Below, piece by piece: positions 1 to 7,790 of a stretch of 64,000 nt of DNA (positions are counted from its first letter, which is position 1; each line of letters opens with the position of its first letter). Made by a program: the position numbers and the translations under genes. The notes below the pieces were generated by a model. It was not told the DNA's origin, made no database searches, and saw only the letters and a list, made by a program, of their open reading frames with translations. The stretch is from assembly GCF_004337475.1 (NCBI RefSeq), contig NZ_SJZJ01000003.1:124001-188000 (forward strand), read 5' to 3'. The DNA is from Nocardioides jejuensis (GTDB taxonomy: Bacteria > Actinomycetota > Actinomycetes > Propionibacteriales > Nocardioidaceae).

Positions 1-519
1 CATCGTCAGGTTGGTGCGGCCGTGGTACGCGTGGTCGAACACGACGACGCCGGTCTTGCCGGTGAACTTGCGGGCGATCTTCACCGCGTTCTCGACGGCC
101 TCGGAGCCGGAGTTGAACAGTGCCGTGCGCTTGTCGTGGTCGCCCGGGGTGACCCGGTTGAGGGCCTCGGCGACCTCGACGTACCCGGCGTACGGCGTGA
201 CCATGAAGCAGGTGTGCGTGAACGCCGCGACCTGCTCCTGCACGGCGGCGACCACCTTCGGCGCGGCGTTGCCGACCGTGGTGACCGCGATGCCGGAGCC
301 GAGGTCGATCAGCGAGTTGCCGTCGACGTCGACGAGCACGCCGCCGCCGGCTGCGGTGATGTAGACGGGGAGCGTGGTGCCGACGCCGTTGGCCACTGCG
401 GCCGACTTGCGGGCCTGCAGCTCCAGCGACTTCGGGCCGGGGATCGCGGTGACGAGACGGCGCTCCTGGGGCAGGGCCGGACCGCCGGTGGTGGTGGCGT
501 CGGGGGTGGTGATGGTCAT
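1..519 (-). CDS. gabT: 4-aminobutyrate aminotransferase, N-terminal part (cut by window edge)
   Basis: A class III PLP-dependent aminotransferase that would convert GABA (or 5-aminovalerate) plus 2-oxoglutarate to the semialdehyde plus glutamate. Only the first 173 codons are present; the catalytic lysine lies outside the window. The visible part has the family N-terminus (GPKSLELQARK), the small-domain segment ITAAGGGVLVDVDGN and the phosphate-cup motif NSGSEAVENAVKIAR near residue 140. The ATG at 519 opens the only sensible frame. It is divergent from a PucR-type regulator, with a candidate operator between them. It probably supplies the last step of the arginine/GABA route whose other enzymes lie at 11.2-14.7 kb. 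A 5-aminovalerate specificity cannot be excluded. Confidence 0.93.
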   Translation of the reverse strand, partial: MTITTPDATTTGGPALPQERRLVTAIPGPKSLELQARKSAAVANGVGTTLPVYITAAGGGVLVDVDGNSLIDLGSGIAVTTVGNAAPKVVAAVQEQVAAFTHTCFMVTPYAGYVEVAEALNRVTPGDHDKRTALFNSGSEAVENAVKIARKFTGKTGVVVFDHAYHGRTNLTM

Positions 520-594
520 GGCGTCCTCCGCAGATACGTCGTGTCGGGTACGTCGTCGACGCTAGGCCTCCGCGGTGATCGATTGGCATGCCTG

Positions 595-628
595 TTTTGC
601 ACAATCTTGGCGATCCTATTGTGCGAAA
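595..628. promoter_or_regulatory. Inverted repeat between gabT and pucR-type gene (candidate operator)
   Basis: TTTTGCACAAT (595-605) and ATTGTGCGAAA (618-628) form an 11-bp inverted repeat with one mismatch and a 12-bp spacer. It ends 8 bp before the regulator start codon and lies in the 117-bp divergent region. The arms are AT-rich against a very GC-rich background, as expected for a bound operator. Binding by the adjacent PucR-type protein is inference. Confidence 0.55.
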
Positions 629-636
629 CTGTCACC

Positions 637-2130
637 ATGGTCACCCTCGCCCGGCTGCTCGACGAGACCGCCCTCGGGCTGGTCCCGGTCATCGACCTGC
701 ACCGCGACGAGACGGTCCGCTGGGTGGCGACCAGCGAGCTCGACGACCCCGCGCCGTTCCTCGAGGGTGGCGAGGTGCTGCTCACCACGGGCCTCGAGAC
801 GGCTGGCTGGTCGCAGGAGTGGGAGGCGTACGTCGCACGCCTGCTGGACGTCGGCGTGGTGGCGATCGGTCTTGCGCTCGGGCTCACCTACCGGGCGATG
901 CCCGAGTCGCTCGCCGCTGCCTGTCGGGACCAAGGGATGGCCCTCTTCGTCGTGCCACGGGAGACCCGTTTCGTGGCGATCAGCCGGGCCCTCGCGGCCC
1001 ACCTCCAGCAGGAGGAGGACGCCGCGACGCGCGCGGCGTTGGACGCCCAGCGGGCGCTGACCCAGGCGGCTCTGCGCGAGGATGATCCGGCGGCGCTTGT
1101 GGAGCAGCTGGCGGCGGCCGGCGGCATGGCGGCGATCGTGAGCGCACGGGGCGGTCTGGTCGTCGGCCCGTTCGGCTCCCGGCCCGAGCTCCTCGACCTC
1201 GCTCTCGTCGACGAGGCGGTCGAGAAGATGCGGCCCCAGGGTCTCCGTGCTGCGGCCAGTCTCTCGTCGCCCGGCGGCACACTCCTCGTGCAGCCGATCG
1301 GCGTGGGTGACCGGCCCACGCAGTACCTCGTCGCCGGCTTCGCGGGCCGGGTCACCGAGACCGAACGCAGCACGGTCGGCACCGCGATCGCGCTGTTGGG
1401 GCTGGCCGAGCAGCGCCGCCGGGCCAGCCGCGAGGCGGACCGCCGGCTGCGCTCCCGCGCCGTCGAGCTGCTGGCGACCGGAGACCTGCGGACCGCGGCG
1501 GTCCTGCTCGGCGCGGGCTCGGGTCCGCGCCCCCGGCTCCCGCGGACGGCGGTGGTGCTGCGGTGCCGCGGCACCCTGCCGCGCCTGGAGGACGGCCTGG
1601 AGATGCTCGAGGCGGTGCCGCTGCTCGCGGCGCTGGCACCGGTCGACGGGGGCGTCGAGCTGGTCGGCATCGCCCGGGCGAACGACGCAGCGGCCCTCGC
1701 TGACAGGCTCGCGCTCGCGGGCCTGCGCGTCGGCATCGGTGAGGCAGCGGCACGGGAGGGCCTTGCGACGAGCCACGCAACGGCGGGCGAGGCGCTGGCG
1801 ATGACGTCGTCCACGCTTCCGGTCGTGGCCTGGGCGGACCGGGTGCGCAGCGGCGTCCTCTCACTCCTGGACGACGCCCGCGCGCAGGCGTTCGCCGCGT
1901 CGTACCTCGCTCCGCTGGCGGACGACGCGACCCTGCTCGAGGCGCTCGACTCCTACCTGCGGCACCACGGTTCGCTGCTCAAGGTCGCCGAGGACCTCGG
2001 CGTGCACCGCAACACCGTCCGTCATCGCGTCGAGCGGATCGAGTCGCTGCTCGGGCGCTCCCTCGCTGATCCGCAGGTGCGGGCGGACGCGTGGATCGCG
2101 ATGCGCGCGCAGGCGGATATGGGTGCCTGA
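637..2130 (+). CDS. PucR-family transcriptional regulator
   Basis: A one-component regulator of 497 aa. The N-terminal PucR sensor domain spans about residues 1-130 (starting LARLLDETALGLVPVI, with GGEVLLTTGLE). A GGDEF-like CdaR central region follows. The C-terminal HTH_30 helix-turn-helix is at about 440-490 (SLLKVAEDLGVHRNTVRHRV). A longer open frame extends upstream to position 22, but it runs through gabT antisense. The ATG at 637 fits the family N-terminus and sits just after the inverted repeat. It is divergent from gabT; PucR proteins commonly control adjacent nitrogen-compound catabolic genes, so control of gabT is likely. The inducer is unknown. Confidence 0.9.
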   Translation: MVTLARLLDETALGLVPVIDLHRDETVRWVATSELDDPAPFLEGGEVLLTTGLETAGWSQEWEAYVARLLDVGVVAIGLALGLTYRAMPESLAAACRDQGMALFVVPRETRFVAISRALAAHLQQEEDAATRAALDAQRALTQAALREDDPAALVEQLAAAGGMAAIVSARGGLVVGPFGSRPELLDLALVDEAVEKMRPQGLRAAASLSSPGGTLLVQPIGVGDRPTQYLVAGFAGRVTETERSTVGTAIALLGLAEQRRRASREADRRLRSRAVELLATGDLRTAAVLLGAGSGPRPRLPRTAVVLRCRGTLPRLEDGLEMLEAVPLLAALAPVDGGVELVGIARANDAAALADRLALAGLRVGIGEAAAREGLATSHATAGEALAMTSSTLPVVAWADRVRSGVLSLLDDARAQAFAASYLAPLADDATLLEALDSYLRHHGSLLKVAEDLGVHRNTVRHRVERIESLLGRSLADPQVRADAWIAMRAQADMGA

Positions 2131-2274
2131 CCGCGGCTCACCCGCGAGTGGCTGGTGCGGGCCGAGCCGGGGACGAATCCGGGGCGGGTCGGGGACGTAC
2201 CCGATGGTCCACGGCGGCCTCCCGCGACGAGCCTGAGGACACACGCCGATCAGGCCCCTCAGAGCGGAGAAGCC

Positions 2275-2724
2275 ATGAGCACCACCTTGCACGATCAGCC
2301 GGTGTCGGTCCGGGCGAAGCTCGCGGCCGGCTGGACCAGCTTCATGTTCCTCTACATCTACGTCGACTACTTCGCGCTCTACAAGCCGGGGTACGTCGAC
2401 CAGCTTCGCGGCGGCTCCGTCTGGGAGTTCGACATCAGCCAGGGGCTGTTGACCGTCTTCCTCGCGCTCGTCTCGATCCCGGCCCTCATGGTCGTGCTCT
2501 CGGTGGCGCTGCCGGCCCGTCCGGCCCGGGTGGTCAACCTCGTCGTGGCGGCGCTGTACGTCCCGGTATCGGCGTTCAACGCGATCGGCGAGGCGTGGAC
2601 CTTGTTCTACGGCCTCTCGATCGGGCTGGAGCTGGTGCTCCTGGCGTACGTCCTGCGTGCTACGTGGACGTGGCCCCGCGCGGCCGCCGTCAGCCTCGTC
2701 GGAAGAGACGGCGCTTTGGCTTGA
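2275..2724 (+). CDS. Small integral membrane protein (DUF6326-like)
   Basis: A 149-aa membrane protein with four predicted hydrophobic helices: around SFMFLYIYVDYFALY, a leucine/valine-rich helix at about 60-80, another at about 90-105, and a final one ending LLAYVLRATWTW. The pattern KLAAGWTSFMFLYIYVDYFALY followed by GYVDQL resembles the DUF6326 family. No biochemical role is known. The ATG at 2275 is preceded by GGAGAAG, a good ribosome binding site; in-frame upstream codons lack one. Its 3' end overlaps the convergent gene at 2690-3133 by 35 bp. Confidence 0.8.
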   Translation: MSTTLHDQPVSVRAKLAAGWTSFMFLYIYVDYFALYKPGYVDQLRGGSVWEFDISQGLLTVFLALVSIPALMVVLSVALPARPARVVNLVVAALYVPVSAFNAIGEAWTLFYGLSIGLELVLLAYVLRATWTWPRAAAVSLVGRDGALA

Positions 2725-3133
2725 AGATCGACGCGAACATCCGCTCCGACTCGGCGAGCATCGGTGACGACGGCCCCGCCGTGCACGAGCACAGCAGCAG
2801 GTGGTCCGGCCAGATCACCGCGAATACGACCCAGCCGAGCACCTGACCGTCGGCTTCGGCCGTGAAGTGCGTGACCGCTCTGCGCTGGGAGCGACCTTCG
2901 TTCAGCACCGTGATCGCTGGCATCTCGCTGACTCCGGTCCGTGCCACGAACTGCGCCACCACCCCGTCGATCTCTTCGTCGCTGAGCGGCCTGCCGTCCC
3001 GCTCGTACACGGAGACGTGGGCGGCGCCGTCGTCTCCGGGCCGGGTCAGCTCGTAGGTGCCGTCGCTGCGGGTGGCGGTCCACCCGTCGGGCACGAGCAT
3101 CGTGAACACGTCAGGGACCTCGAGCATCGCCAT
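2690..3133 (-). CDS. Conserved hypothetical protein (147 aa)
   Basis: A small soluble protein with no signal peptide or membrane segment. It starts MAMLEVPDVFTMLVPDGW and has the alternating strand pattern of small beta-sheet proteins in actinobacteria (YELTRPGDDGAAHVSVYER; VLGWVVFAVIWPDHLLLCSCTA). I do not recognise a named family; function unknown. It overlaps the convergent DUF6326-like gene at its 3' end. A start at 3127 is equally possible because neither start has a clear Shine-Dalgarno. Codon-position GC bias supports it as real coding sequence. Confidence 0.7.
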   Translation of the reverse strand: MAMLEVPDVFTMLVPDGWTATRSDGTYELTRPGDDGAAHVSVYERDGRPLSDEEIDGVVAQFVARTGVSEMPAITVLNEGRSQRRAVTHFTAEADGQVLGWVVFAVIWPDHLLLCSCTAGPSSPMLAESERMFASIFKPKRRLFRRG

Positions 3134-3189
3134 GCACGGAGGCTACGTGGTCCTGTGCGCGTTCCGCTCTGTCATCCGCATGACCCCAA

Positions 3190-3657
3190 TCAGGCTTCGA
3201 CCGAGCCCAGGTAGCAGAGCATCAGCGACCCCGAGTCGGGATCGCTGCAGCCGAAGCCGTGCCGTTCGTAGAACCGTCGCGCATCGGCGTCGTCGGCGTC
3301 CACGTTGATCAGGATCTCCAGTGCGTCCCGTCGTCGGGACTCGGCCCGCAGGGCGGCGACCAGTGCTGCGCCCGCGCCGGCCGAGCGCCGGTCCGGGCGG
3401 ACGTAGAGCTCCTCGAGCTGGGCGAGTGGGCCGTCGGCGTACGGCGTGGGCCGGAAGGTCACCCAGGCGAAGCCGGTCGGGGCATCCGGCTCCCCGGAGA
3501 GCAGGGCGAGGACGTCGTCACGGTGCAGCAAGGAGGCAAACCGCCTGGCGAACGCAGCCGCGTCCTGGCCCTCGGCGCCGAACTCTATGTTGAAGTCGGC
3601 CAGCAGCCGGCCGAGCACCTGTGCATCAGCAGGGGTCGCGACGCGCACCTCGTCCAT
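3190..3657 (-). CDS. GNAT-family N-acetyltransferase
   Basis: A 155-aa acetyl-CoA-dependent N-acetyltransferase of unknown substrate. The acetyl-CoA loop is visible at about residues 88-100 (VRPDRRSAGAGAALVAAL), and the C-terminal RRFYERHGFGCSD is the typical GNAT beta5-alpha4 end. The start chosen is ATG at 3657 (MDEVRVATPADAQVLGRLL), which gives the canonical beta1-alpha1 opening; the upstream open frame runs into the divergent XRE promoter. It is divergent from the XRE-cupin regulator with 76 bp between them. Confidence 0.88.
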   Translation of the reverse strand: MDEVRVATPADAQVLGRLLADFNIEFGAEGQDAAAFARRFASLLHRDDVLALLSGEPDAPTGFAWVTFRPTPYADGPLAQLEELYVRPDRRSAGAGAALVAALRAESRRRDALEILINVDADDADARRFYERHGFGCSDPDSGSLMLCYLGSVEA

Positions 3658-3699
3658 GCGTCGATTCTGCTCCGGGGTGACGCACGGAATAAATGGATT

Positions 3700-3734
3700 T
3701 GCAGTGCACTCGCAGCGCACTATCGTGCACTGCA
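3700..3734. promoter_or_regulatory. Perfect 10-bp inverted repeat overlapping the XRE-cupin start codon
   Basis: TGCAGTGCAC (3700-3709) and GTGCACTGCA (3725-3734) form a perfect inverted repeat with a 15-bp spacer. The second arm includes the first base of the regulator ATG. A further partial half-site (CAGCGCAC) lies in the spacer. The position suits autorepression by the XRE-cupin protein and possibly control of the divergent GNAT. The binding partner is inferred. Confidence 0.6.
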
Positions 3735-4378
3735 TGGATGACGGCACCACGGCACTCGCCCAGGCGATCGGCGCGCGCGTACGCCACGAGCGCACCGAGC
3801 GGCGCTGGACCCTCGATCAGCTCGCGGAAGCCGCCGGCCTGAGCCGGCGGATGGTCATCAACGTCGAGCAGGGCGCGGTCAACCCGAGCGTCGGCACGCT
3901 CCTGCGCCTCAGTGACGCGCTGGGTGTCGGCCTGCCCGCGCTCGTCGAGCCGCCTCAGCAGCGTCCGGTCAAGGTGGTCCGCGCGGGCGAGGGGGCTGCG
4001 CTGTGGAGCGGTGCCCACGGGGGTCGCGGTGTGCTCGTCGCCGGGACGCAGCCGCCCGACGTGGTGGAGCTGTGGGACTGGGAGCTGCAGCCGGGCGAGC
4101 GCCACGAGAGCGATGCCCACACGGCCGGCACCCGGGAGCTGCTCCAGGTCCACACCGGCCGCATCGTCGTCACCGTCGGCGAGGAGGTCGTCAGCCTGGG
4201 CGCGGGAGATGCGCTCACCTTCGCCGGCGACCTGTCCCACTCCTACGCGCACGACGCCGGCGGCCCGGCGCGGTTCTCGCTCGCGGTCTTCGAGCCGGGT
4301 GTCGGCGTGACCCGCCCGGCCGAGCCGGCGACCCACGCCGACCCGACCACCCACGCAGCCACCGGAGAGGAGGACTGA
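3734..4378 (+). CDS. XRE-family regulator with C-terminal cupin domain
   Basis: A 214-aa transcription regulator. The XRE helix-turn-helix occupies about residues 8-65 (RRWTLDQLAEAAGLSRRMVINVEQG, then NPSVGTLLRLSDALGV). A double-stranded beta-helix cupin lies at about 110-185 (WELQPGERHESDAH, then GDALTFAGDLSHSYAH). A low-complexity Ala/Thr/His tail follows. The ATG at 3734 lies directly on an inverted repeat, implying autoregulation. It heads an apparent three-gene operon with an FMN-binding protein and an EamA exporter. XRE-cupin proteins of this type often control amino-acid, polyamine or sugar efflux and catabolism; the ligand here is unknown. Confidence 0.9.
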   Translation: MDDGTTALAQAIGARVRHERTERRWTLDQLAEAAGLSRRMVINVEQGAVNPSVGTLLRLSDALGVGLPALVEPPQQRPVKVVRAGEGAALWSGAHGGRGVLVAGTQPPDVVELWDWELQPGERHESDAHTAGTRELLQVHTGRIVVTVGEEVVSLGAGDALTFAGDLSHSYAHDAGGPARFSLAVFEPGVGVTRPAEPATHADPTTHAATGEED

Positions 4379-4379
4379 C

Positions 4380-5048
4380 GTGCTGATCCACCCCTGGGAC
4401 GCCTCGCTCGGCGCTGCCGAGTGGCAGGCCTGGCTGGCCGGTCGCGAGCGCTTCGGCCTGCTCGCCGTCAACAACACCGACCCCGGCCAGGCACCGATCA
4501 CCGTGCCCACGCACTTCACCGTCATGGGTGAGGATCTCGTCCTCCACCTCGCGCGGCCCAATCCTGTCTGGAGCCACCTCGCGGCGAGCACCGAGGTCCG
4601 GCTCACGGTCATCGGCGACTATGCCTTCGTGCCGTCGTACTGGCGCGCCGCGGAAGGCACTCCGGAGGACGAGGGCGTCGCGACGAGCTACTACGCCTCG
4701 GTGCAGTTCGTCTGCACGCCGACGGTCGTCGACGACCCGGACGCGAAGGCCGAGATCCTCGTCGCGCAGCTGCAGGACCTCCAGCCGGAGGGCCGGCACG
4801 CCGCGGTCGACACCGAGCAGGCGCCGTATGCGCGGATGCTGCCGGGGATCCGCGGCCTCCGGCTGACCCCGGTCCGTGTCGAGGCGAAGTTCAAGTACGA
4901 CGACCACAAGCCGGCGTCCTTCCGCGAGGACGTCGCGGGGCGGCTGGAGCAGCGCGGCACCGGACTCGACCGCGCTGCCGCCCGCCAGCAGCGCCGCCGC
5001 CTCTCCGAGGCCGGCGACTGGGAGACGCGGCGGGGCAGTCGTGGCTGA
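4380..5048 (+). CDS. FMN-binding (PaiB-like) protein
   Basis: A 222-aa protein of the flavin-reductase-like split-barrel family typified by Bacillus PaiB, annotated as FMN-binding negative transcriptional regulators. Visible family features are ERFGLLAVNN, TVPTHFTV, LHLARPNPVW and the segment GDYAFVPSYW. The start is GTG at 4380, one base after the upstream stop, with GGAGAGGAGG just upstream. Its 3' end overlaps the EamA gene by 8 bp, so translation is probably coupled. PaiB is linked to polyamine and protease regulation in Bacillus; an analogous role here is only suggested by context. Confidence 0.85.
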   Translation: MLIHPWDASLGAAEWQAWLAGRERFGLLAVNNTDPGQAPITVPTHFTVMGEDLVLHLARPNPVWSHLAASTEVRLTVIGDYAFVPSYWRAAEGTPEDEGVATSYYASVQFVCTPTVVDDPDAKAEILVAQLQDLQPEGRHAAVDTEQAPYARMLPGIRGLRLTPVRVEAKFKYDDHKPASFREDVAGRLEQRGTGLDRAAARQQRRRLSEAGDWETRRGSRG

Positions 5049-5925
5049 GTCACGCGCCGACCTCGTCCCGCCGTGGACGCTCGCGGTCGCCGCGATGTTC
5101 TCGGTGCAGCTCGCGTCCGCGCTGGCCGTCCCGATGATCGGCGACATCGGCGCGCCCGGCACCGCGTGGCTCCGCCTCACCATCGGCGCGCTGGTCTTCG
5201 TGCTCGTGCAGCGCCCGCCCCTGCGTGCGCTGCGCCGGGTCGACGTACCCGTCGTGATCGCGCTCGGCATCGCCACCGGCGTGATGACCGTGGCGTTCAT
5301 GGAGGCGCTGGACCGGATCCCGCTCGGCATGGCGGTCGCGGTGGAGTTCCTCGGACCGCTCACGGTCGCTGCGGCCCGCAGCCCGCATCGTCGCGCGCTT
5401 GTCTGGCCGGCGCTGGCGCTGGTCGGAGTCGTGCTGATGACCGAGCCCTGGCGGGGGAACGTCGAGGTGGCCGGCCTCGCGTTCGCGGCGCTCGCCGGTG
5501 CCGGGTGGGGCGGCTACATCCTGCTCACGCAGCGCATCGGCGACCGGTTCAGCGGCATCGGGTCCTTGTCAATGACCGTCCCGATCGCGGCCCTGACGGT
5601 CGCCGTGGTCGGCGTTCCACAGGCAGCCTCGCACCTCACGCCGGCCCTGCTCGCCGAGGCGGCGGTCCTCGCGCTGCTGATGCCGGTGCTGCCGTTCGTG
5701 CTCGAGCTGCTGGCCCTGCGCCGGATGACGCACACGGCGTTCGGCACCCTGATGGCGCTCGAGCCCGCGATCGGTCTCGTCTGGGGTGCGGTCCTGCTCG
5801 ACCAGACGCCGTCGGTGGGCCAGCTGGTGGGCATCACCGTCGTGGTGTTCGCGGGTGCGGCCGCACAGCGCGGCGGCCGGCGGGCCCCGTCCGAGACAGC
5901 GCTCGCCGAGGTCCAGCCGGTCTGA
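5041..5925 (+). CDS. EamA/RhtA-type amino-acid or metabolite exporter
   Basis: A 294-aa DMT-superfamily inner-membrane transporter with ten predicted helices in two EamA repeats (AWLRLTIGALVFVL in the first half; MALEPAIGLVWGAVLLDQ in the second). The LEP..G..WG signature of RhtA-like threonine/homoserine exporters is visible near residue 245. The start is GTG at 5041, overlapping the upstream gene by 8 bp and giving the expected MF(S/A)-type first helix. As the last gene of the XRE-cupin operon it is probably the effector: an efflux pump induced when the regulator senses its ligand. The substrate is unknown. Confidence 0.88.
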   Translation: MAESRADLVPPWTLAVAAMFSVQLASALAVPMIGDIGAPGTAWLRLTIGALVFVLVQRPPLRALRRVDVPVVIALGIATGVMTVAFMEALDRIPLGMAVAVEFLGPLTVAAARSPHRRALVWPALALVGVVLMTEPWRGNVEVAGLAFAALAGAGWGGYILLTQRIGDRFSGIGSLSMTVPIAALTVAVVGVPQAASHLTPALLAEAAVLALLMPVLPFVLELLALRRMTHTAFGTLMALEPAIGLVWGAVLLDQTPSVGQLVGITVVVFAGAAAQRGGRRAPSETALAEVQPV

Positions 5926-5970
5926 CCGCGCCGGGAGGTGTCGCCACCCGGGGCCGGGCGCTCTGCGCCG

Positions 5971-6050
5971 GGCACCATCGCGCACGTGCGATGTCGTGAC
6001 GGCGGTGAGGGCGGTCAGGCCCGGCACCACCTCGCACGTGCGACGTCGTG
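5971..6050. repeat. Two 28-bp direct repeats each centred on a CGCACGTGCG palindrome
   Basis: Positions 5971-5998 and 6023-6050 match at 25 of 28 bases (GGCACCA.C.CGCACGTGCGA.GTCGTG) and are spaced by 52 bp. Each contains the 10-bp palindrome CGCACGTGCG, extended to TCGCACGTGCGA in the second copy. They lie in the 145-bp gap between two convergent genes. They may serve as a bidirectional terminator or a protein-binding site. Confidence 0.6.
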
Positions 6051-6070
6051 GCGCCGGAGCGAGGGTCCGA

Positions 6071-6823
6071 TCAGTTGCGGAAGTCCGGGCCGATCCGCTC
6101 GGCCTGCCGGTAGAGCGCCTCCCAGGCGAGGTCGAGCGCCATCGTGTCGACGAAGTCGTCACCCTCGGTGTCCTGGCCGACGAGCTGGGCCGCGGTGCGG
6201 GTGGCGAGCTCGTCCGAGGGCAGCGCCAGCTCGGCGCCGCCCGCGAGGGCGTCGACCTGGATCTGGCAGGCCTTGTCGAGGTTGATCATCCGCAGCAGCG
6301 CCTCGCCCGGCGTACGCCCGACGGTGAGGAGGCCGTGGTTGCGCAGGATCATCACGTCGTTGTCGCCCATGTCGGCGACGAGCCGCTCCTGCTCGTCGAG
6401 CGAGAGGGCGACGCCCTCGTAGTCGTGGTACGCCGTGCGGCCGAAGAACTCCATGCTGATCTGGCTGATCGGCAGCAGGCCGTGCTTCTGCCCGGCGACC
6501 GCGCACCCGGCACGGGTGTGCGTGTGGAGGATGCACTGGGCGTCCTCGCGCGCGGCGTGGATTGCCGAGTGGATGACGAAGCCGGCCGGGTTGACCGGGT
6601 ACGGCGACTCCTCGACCTTCTCGCCGGAGAGGTCGATCTTCACCAGGTTGGAGGCGGTGATCTCCTCGAAGAGCAGGCCGTACGGGTTGATCAGGAAGTG
6701 GTGGTCCGGACCCGGCAGCCGCAGCGAGATGTGCGTGAAGATCAGGTCGGTCATCCGGTAGTGCGCGACGAGGCGGTAGACCGCTGCGAGCTGACAGCGC
6801 AGGTCGTACTCGGTGGCGTCCAT
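6071..6823 (-). CDS. Class II aldolase/adducin-family protein
   Basis: A 250-aa metal-dependent aldolase-fold protein of the L-fuculose-phosphate aldolase/ribulose-phosphate epimerase type. Zinc-binding histidines are visible in ILHTHTRAG (near 100) and in ILRNHGLLTVG (near 160). An acidic residue precedes them in the segment HAAREDAQC. The start is ATG at 6823, preceded by CGAGGAG. It is the last gene of a five-gene operon behind an amino-acid ABC importer and a D-2-hydroxyacid dehydrogenase, with a 20-bp gap to the dehydrogenase. Cleavage of a hydroxy- or oxo-acid derived from the imported compound is inferred; the true substrate is not predictable from sequence. Confidence 0.85.
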   Translation of the reverse strand: MDATEYDLRCQLAAVYRLVAHYRMTDLIFTHISLRLPGPDHHFLINPYGLLFEEITASNLVKIDLSGEKVEESPYPVNPAGFVIHSAIHAAREDAQCILHTHTRAGCAVAGQKHGLLPISQISMEFFGRTAYHDYEGVALSLDEQERLVADMGDNDVMILRNHGLLTVGRTPGEALLRMINLDKACQIQVDALAGGAELALPSDELATRTAAQLVGQDTEGDDFVDTMALDLAWEALYRQAERIGPDFRN

Positions 6824-6843
6824 GGAGTGCTCCTCGGGAGGGA

Positions 6844-7788
6844 TCAGGAAACGGGGTGGGTGACGGCGCCGGTGCGGAGCCAGGCGACCACGTTGGCCGC
6901 CTGCTCGACGGCGTAGCCGCGCTCGGACTCGGCGGAGAACCAGCCGACGTGCGGAGTGATCAGTACGTCGGACCGTTCGGTGAGCGGGTGGCGGGGTGGC
7001 GGCGGCTCCTCGTCGAGCACGTCCAGGGCAGCACCGGCGAGGCGGCCCCGGTCGAGAGCGCGGGCGAGCGCGGCGGAGTCGATGAGCCCGCCCCGGCCGA
7101 CGTTGACCAGCCAGGACCCGGGCCGCATCGCGGCGAGGAAGGCGTCGTCGACGAGGTAGTGCGTCTCGTCGGAGAGCGGAAGGTGGAGCGAGATGACGTC
7201 GGAGCTCGCCGCCAGCGCGTGCAGGTCGGAGACGGAGGTCGCGCCGGGCAGCGAGCGCCCGCTGCGGGACCAGCTCTGCAGTGCCCCGACGTGGCCGTGC
7301 GCGAGGGCGGCGTACCGCTCGGCGATCCGGCCGGTGCCCACGATCCCGATGGACAGGTCCGAGAGCCGGCGCGGCAGGAACGCCGGCCGGTCGAGCCAGG
7401 TCGCCGTCGTCGCCTGGCCGTAGAACGGGAGCTGCCGGACCAGCGCCAGGGTCAGTGCCCAGGCGTGGACGGCGACCTCCTCGGTGGCGACCGGGGGGAG
7501 GTGCGCGACCTGGACGCCGGCGCGGGTGCACGCCTCCACGTCGACGTTGTCGTGGCCCTGGGACATCAGCGAGACGACCCGCAGCCGGGGGAGGGCTGCG
7601 AGCACCGCGTCGTCGACACGGCCGTAGCCGACGAGCAGTGCCACGGCGTCAGGCGCGGCAGCCGCCAGGTCCGACGGATCGTCGGACCCGGCGACCACCA
7701 CGCGGAAGCCGGCTTCCTCGAGCGCGGCGATGCCCGGGCGCAGGTCGTCGTCGAGCGCTGCGTAGAGGGCGACCGGCCGCTCGTCCAT
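6844..7788 (-). CDS. D-2-hydroxyacid dehydrogenase (NAD-dependent)
   Basis: A 314-aa enzyme that would interconvert a 2-oxoacid and a D-2-hydroxyacid with NAD(P)H. It has the Rossmann motif GIVGTGRIAERYAAL near residue 148 and the signatures VISLHLPLSDETHYLV and NVGRGGLIDSAALARAL. The catalytic histidine is in ITPHVGW, with the acid partner in DEEPPPPRHPL. The start ATG at 7788 lies two bases after the stop of the ABC ATPase gene, so the genes are cotranscribed. Its place in an amino-acid importer operon suggests it handles the oxo-acid of the imported amino acid. Confidence 0.9.
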   Translation of the reverse strand: MDERPVALYAALDDDLRPGIAALEEAGFRVVVAGSDDPSDLAAAAPDAVALLVGYGRVDDAVLAALPRLRVVSLMSQGHDNVDVEACTRAGVQVAHLPPVATEEVAVHAWALTLALVRQLPFYGQATTATWLDRPAFLPRRLSDLSIGIVGTGRIAERYAALAHGHVGALQSWSRSGRSLPGATSVSDLHALAASSDVISLHLPLSDETHYLVDDAFLAAMRPGSWLVNVGRGGLIDSAALARALDRGRLAGAALDVLDEEPPPPRHPLTERSDVLITPHVGWFSAESERGYAVEQAANVVAWLRTGAVTHPVS

Positions 7789-7790
7789 GC

